From Macropodus opercularis (lineage: Eukaryota; Chordata; Actinopteri; Anabantiformes; Osphronemidae), in the NCBI GenBank assembly GCA_030770545.1, contig CM061106.1, forward strand, positions 4,056,001 to 4,120,000: a stretch of 64,000 nt of DNA. Reading direction: 5' to 3'. The stretch's first letter is position 1, and the number at the start of each line of letters is the position of its first letter. The notes beneath the pieces were generated by a model. It saw nothing but the letters and a program-made list of their open reading frames with translations. It was not told the DNA's origin and did no database searches. Both the position numbers and the translations under genes were made by a program. Shown here piece after piece: positions 59,832 to 64,000 of this stretch.

Positions 59832-62521
59832 CTACGTGTGACTACGTTGGTGTCTTCGTACGTGGCCGAGGCAAGAGAATGTTTTTCCACATTGTTCACA
59901 CCAGTAAGGTTTCTCTCCAGTGTGAACACGTTGGTGTCTCTCTAAGCTGCTGAGGTCAGAGTATACTTTTCCACACTGATCACACCAGTGAGGTTTCTCT
60001 CCACTGTGAACACGTTGGTGTCTCACTAAGTTGCCGAGTTGAGAAAACGCTTTTCCACACTGATCACACCAGTGAGGTTTCTCTCCAGTGTGAATACGTT
60101 GATGTCTCACTAAGTCGTTGAGGCCAGAGAACGCTTTTCCACATTGTTCACACCAGTGAGGTTTCTCTCCAGTGTGAATACGTTGGTGTGTCAATAAATG
60201 ACTGAGTCGAGAAAACGCTTTTCCACACTGATCACACCAGTGAGGTTTCTCTCCAGTGTGAACACGTTGATGTCTCACTAAGTTGCTGAGGCCAGAGAAT
60301 GCTTTTCCACATTGTTCACATGAGTGAGGTTTCTCTCCAGTGTGAATACGTTGATGCGTCACTAAGCTGCTGAGTTGAGAGAACGCTTTTCCACAATGTT
60401 CACATGAGTGAGGTTTCTCTCCAGTGTGAATACGTTGATGCGTCACTAAGTGACTGAGTTGAGTGAACGCTTTTCCACAATGTTCACATGAGTGAGGTTT
60501 CTCGCCATTGTGAATACGACAGTGGATTTTCAAAGTCATTGACGTGTGGAAAGCTGCTCCACAGTCGTTGCAGGTGTACGGTCTTTCTCCTGTATGAATC
60601 TGCTGATGGGTCTTTAGGTTACTTCTCCTAGTAAAAGCTTTTTCACACTGGTCACAGCTGTATTGTTTATCCCCAGAGTGAACCATCTGATGCTTCTTTA
60701 GCTCTGATGGTCTGGTGAAGGTTTGGTCACATTGCTGACAGAGATGCAGCCTTGAAGTCCTTCTTCCTCTGGGTTTCTAGAGGGACAGATATAGAAGAGG
60801 AGAAAATTTAATCTCATGAATAGGTACAATACAAAAAGACACCAAGGTCACCAGAACTTCTGTTGCTTTTGATTATACTAGGATACTGTCAGAGAGCCCA
60901 GAGGAACTGATTGAACGTTGATGAACATTGACTGTAATGGTGAATTTCAACATAGGCTGAAATATGAAGAACAACTGTTTAAAAAAAAACCCAGGTTTAA
61001 GCATCTTAATCAAAATTAAACTGTATGGTGAGTTTAATAATTAGTTATGGTGGCAGTTATAACCTTTTAACATATAAAAGTTAAAAGTGTGTATATTACA
61101 TGGTGAAAATAGCAGATAGTAGATGTGGACATGGTGTGAAAGTATCAAAGACATGAGGTAGGTCAAATGCTGATCTGTGACTGAATCCAAATAAAAGTTC
61201 ATTAACAAGGAGGATCAGTGGAAAGAACCAAAGACAGATGATCATGGAGAACACGGGTTCAAATAAAGGAATAGATCCTGATCAGAAATGAGACAAGGAG
61301 TAGATGGTGTCTGTTCACATGTAAAAGCTGTTCTACCATTGGTTAGTTGAACACGTAGATTTTGAACACGCTGTCTAACATAGTTTGCCTGGAAAACACC
61401 AATTATGCCATGAAAGTAAATATATTGTTGTTAGGAGACAACGTTAGCATGACATCAACAGGAAATGAGTATAAAACCCTGGGTTGGGTTGGTTGGAAGA
61501 GAGCTGTGGATTTTAAAGAAATTCAGCCTGGAAGACATAACTGTCTCTGTGCATTTGGTTCTGTATCCATCATTCCAACAATCCTTCACACTTCATTAAT
61601 TTTGCTCCTGTCCATCTTCAGGGAGGTTTGCTACAGAGCTATGGGCTGTAAACCCCTGGATGATACTGTGCACAGTGGACACAGGAACAAACTCTTCATA
61701 CTTCTACACACACAACTGTTCTACACACACACGACTGCACCCCTGTCCATCACTGCAACACCATAATAAAGTTTGCAGACGACACTACAGTGATGGGGCT
61801 CATCTCTGACGGGGACGAGTCTGCCTACAGAGACGAGGTGGAGCAACTATCAATGTGGTGTACGACCAACAACCTTCTCCTCAACATTTCAAAAACAAAA
61901 GAACTCATAACAGATTTCAGGAGGAGAAAGACAGACGTTCCACAATTACTCATCGGCAGGGACTGTGTGGAGAGGGAGGCAGACTTCCGCTTCCTGGGAG
62001 TCCACATAGAGGAGAGTCTGACCTGGAGCGCAAACACCTCTGAGCTGCTGAAAAAGGCCCAGCAGAGACTGTACTTCCTGAGGTTACTCGGGAAGAGTAA
62101 CATCAGACAAAGACTGTTGGTGTCCTTCTACAGAGCCACGATAGAAAGTATACTAACATACTGTATATGCATATGGTTCACCAGCAGCACAGCAGCTCAG
62201 AGGAAAGCGTCCAAGGCGTCATCAACACTGCACAGAAGATTGTTGGCTGCCCTCTACCCACATTGGAAAACCTACACAGCTCCCGTTGCCTCAGGAAAGC
62301 ACAGGACATTGTGAAAGACACTTCTCACCCAGGCCACTCCCTGTTTGAACTGCTGCCCTCAGGCAGACAGTACAGGCTATGTAAAACTAGGACAAACAGT
62401 TGTCGCAATCTCACAGTTGTTATCCCACTTTAATATCCGCTCTGAACGCTGCAAAAAAATAATGCTGGATCAATGCAATGTATGCAATGTATTTATTTTT
62501 ATTATTTTTATTCTATAAAAA

Positions 62522-62589
<68 letters not shown>

Positions 62590-63394
62590 TAATGTTTTAG
62601 TTTTTTAAACCTTGTACGAATGATGAACTGAATGGAGAGCACCTTTAAAACTGGAGAGCACTTTTTAAATTTCATTGTGCATGTGACAATGACAATGAAG
62701 TATCTATTTATCTATCTATCTATACTTCATTCCCGTCTCCATGCTCAGTGTGACACACAACACAAAGGCTGAGTCAGCTTTTCTACATTTTAACTAGTTA
62801 CTAGTGTGATGACTGTTGTCCACAGCTGTTACTTGCCACAGTTGGTCTCCACATAAATTTAAGAAGCATCACATGTGTGAAAAGCAATTATTTCTTCCAA
62901 GGGTGGCAACAGCTTTGTCCAGTGCAGCCTCTCCTTTTTGTTGCAAAATCAAATAAAAACACTTGAGAACCAAAACATTTGCACCTGCAACAATTTTCTG
63001 AGCGAAGGGTTGAATTTTCTGACATCACTGAAAGGGCGTCAATAAATATTGCACAAAATAATCACAAATGCCTAAAAATAATACAGATTTGCTGAAGTTG
63101 TCCAGAGCAAAGGACGTCAGAATTAATCTCACTGGATTTTTAGACGTCTTTACGTATTTTAATTCTGGCTAATGTAAAATTATCTATTCACGTAAGCTCA
63201 AGGCTCATGTTCAGGCTTTCATTGTTGCTATGAGCCACTCTTAGCATTGAACTCATCAGCACCGACCTGCTGATCTGTGGAACCAGTTTGGTTGTTGTCC
63301 TGCTGCTCCGTCGCGCTCATGGACTGGTCTTTATGGACGAACACGTCCTCTGCTCTCAGTTCCACCTGGTGCTGATCCATTTCAGTCTTGATCT
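59832..63394 (-). CDS. C2H2 zinc-finger protein, probable DNA binder (5' end uncertain)
   Basis: The - strand gene has exons 63267-63394 and 59832-60776, joined in phase 0. The upstream exon encodes IKTEMDQHQVELRAEDVFVH and an acidic/Gln-rich linker. Translation may start at its Met (63378-63380, total 352 residues) or further upstream, outside the window. The last exon carries 11 tandem fingers with TGEKP-type linkers. Helix residues in order are RPSELKK, RRSNLKT, TSMTLKI, QLSHLVT, QLSSLVT, GLSNLVR, RLSHLLT, GLNDLVR, QLGNLVR, DLSSLER and CLGHVRR. Fingers 4-10 are very similar in sequence, which points to recent internal duplication. A nuclear transcription-factor role is inferred. No KRAB, SCAN or BTB domain is visible. 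The intron holds a LINE fragment in the opposite orientation. Confidence 0.85.
60777..61689. other. Intron of the zinc-finger gene, left part
   Basis: AT-rich sequence with no recognised element. A frame at 61362-61766 runs into the LINE fragment and is not called. Confidence 0.45.
61690..62725 (+). mobile_element. Non-LTR retrotransposon (LINE), 3' fragment of ORF2
   Basis: A reverse-transcriptase core IIKFADDTTVMGLISDGDES (about 61764-61823, FADD active site) leads into LSMWCTTNNLLLNISKTKEL, FRFLGVHIEESLTWS and LLVSFYRATIESILTYC. A one-base shift near 62210 moves the frame to GVINTAQKIVGCPLPTLENL and SLFELLPSGRQYRL, ending at a TAA at 62431-62433. The 3' UTR ends with catgtgacaatgacaatgaa and an (ATCT)n tail at 62700-62722. 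This is the jockey/L2/CR1-like pattern; the exact clade is not fixed. Everything upstream of the catalytic region is lost or unreadable, as is usual for 5'-truncated copies. Confidence 0.8.
62527..62584 (+). repeat. (TA)29 microsatellite
   Basis: A pure TA run in the 3' untranslated part of the LINE fragment. Confidence 0.95.
62726..63266. other. Intron of the zinc-finger gene, right part
   Basis: No element or gene was recognised. Confidence 0.45.
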
Positions 63395-64000
63395 CTGTGG
63401 AGGTAAATTATAAGGAAACTGATGTGTTTATTCTCTACAGAGGGAGCAGGAAAGCTCCAAGTGTAGCTGTGATGTTCCTGTTGCTCTTAAATCCTCCCTC
63501 TAGCTAGAATAGGATAGAACCACCAGGAGCCCAGTGTTGCCAGATGAGTAGAATATTTGTACCGTTGCTTTAAAACATTTTTAACTAAATGAACACTTGA
63601 ATAAACCTATGTGCAGGGAAGTACAGTAACATGCAGAAGAGCATTTGCAACTATATCATTAACACAAACAAATTTTTTTTATTTGTTTATTTACTTTGGG
63701 ATGATTTTTCAGATGTAATATTGAACACTAATTGAACAGTGCTGTTGGGGGGCAAAGGAGTATAAATTCTGATAATAATATCTAGAATTCAGATATTACC
63801 AATCTTGGTTATTAGCTAAATTTATCATTGATAAATTAATGAATTAATTAGATAGCGAACTATCAAATGAATTACGGGGCACCACCCTGATTTCCAGGAC
63901 CAATAACCAAGTTGTAAATAAAGCACAGTCTCAATTAAAAGTAGTACTAATTACCCAATATTAAATAATATTAGTTAATTTAGCAGTGAAGGGTGAAATT
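63395..64000. other. Upstream of the visible zinc-finger exon
   Basis: AT-rich sequence, intron or promoter of the zinc-finger gene. No further exon was identified before the window ends. Confidence 0.4.

Noticed and set aside
1..64000. CRISPR arrays, operons or bacterial signals
   Set aside because: Spliced genes, SINEs and fish NLR domains show vertebrate nuclear DNA. The only regular short repeats are minisatellites and microsatellites without spacers.

Overview
The window looks like teleost fish nuclear DNA. The genes have small spliced exons with GT/AG borders. There are two fish-type NLR genes (FISNA-NACHT-LRR), a Mermaid/V-SINE-like retroposon, BEL/Pao and non-LTR retrotransposons, and several fish-typical multicopy transposase families. 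A percomorph is my guess from the NLR amino-terminal peptides. I cannot name the species.

Layout. Positions 1-12371 and 40526-51389 are two copies of one duplicated block, each carrying one NLRC3-like gene on the + strand. NLR1 (2520-12201) has 13 coding exons and about 1214 residues. NLR2 (44455-51225) has 9 coding exons and about 991 residues. They differ in the number of LRR exon cassettes, in a second amino-terminal repeat exon present only in NLR1, and in a 65-codon in-frame deletion in NLR2. Both copies carry short inverted pieces of an unidentified signal-peptide-like cassette upstream.

Between the copies lie about 28 kb of mobile and decayed DNA. In order these are a tyrosine-recombinase-like pseudogene (13.4-14.0 kb), a HECT ubiquitin-ligase pseudogene that keeps its catalytic-cysteine motif (15.5-17.95 kb), an integrase-core transposase pseudogene with a helix-turn-helix exon (19.3-21.8 kb), and a transposase/Ulp1-protease pseudogene (23.2-27.7 kb). 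Next comes an apparently well-kept small gene for a protein with OB-fold-like domains and its own CCAAT/TATA promoter (29.07-30.42 kb). After it come a decayed second copy of that gene, an array of tRNA-like SINE heads (31.6-33.9 kb), and a BEL/Pao retrotransposon on the - strand (34.1-39.6 kb). The BEL/Pao gag is split by a 900-bp solo LTR with a 4-bp target duplication.

Right of NLR2 are a 42-bp minisatellite (51.5-51.9 kb), mostly unrecognised sequence, and the carboxy-terminal part of a second integrase-core transposase on the - strand (54.1-54.8 kb). The window ends with a C2H2 zinc-finger gene on the - strand (59.8-63.4 kb). Its intron holds a non-LTR retrotransposon 3' fragment, and its finger array once continued past the present stop codon.

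The NLRs are innate-immune sensor candidates. Their LRR cassettes are near-identical exon units, which fits expansion by unequal exchange and gene conversion. The four broken enzyme genes sit in series and could be parts of one large element or independent nested insertions. The sequence alone does not settle this. All protein identities come from motif recognition by eye, not from searches.
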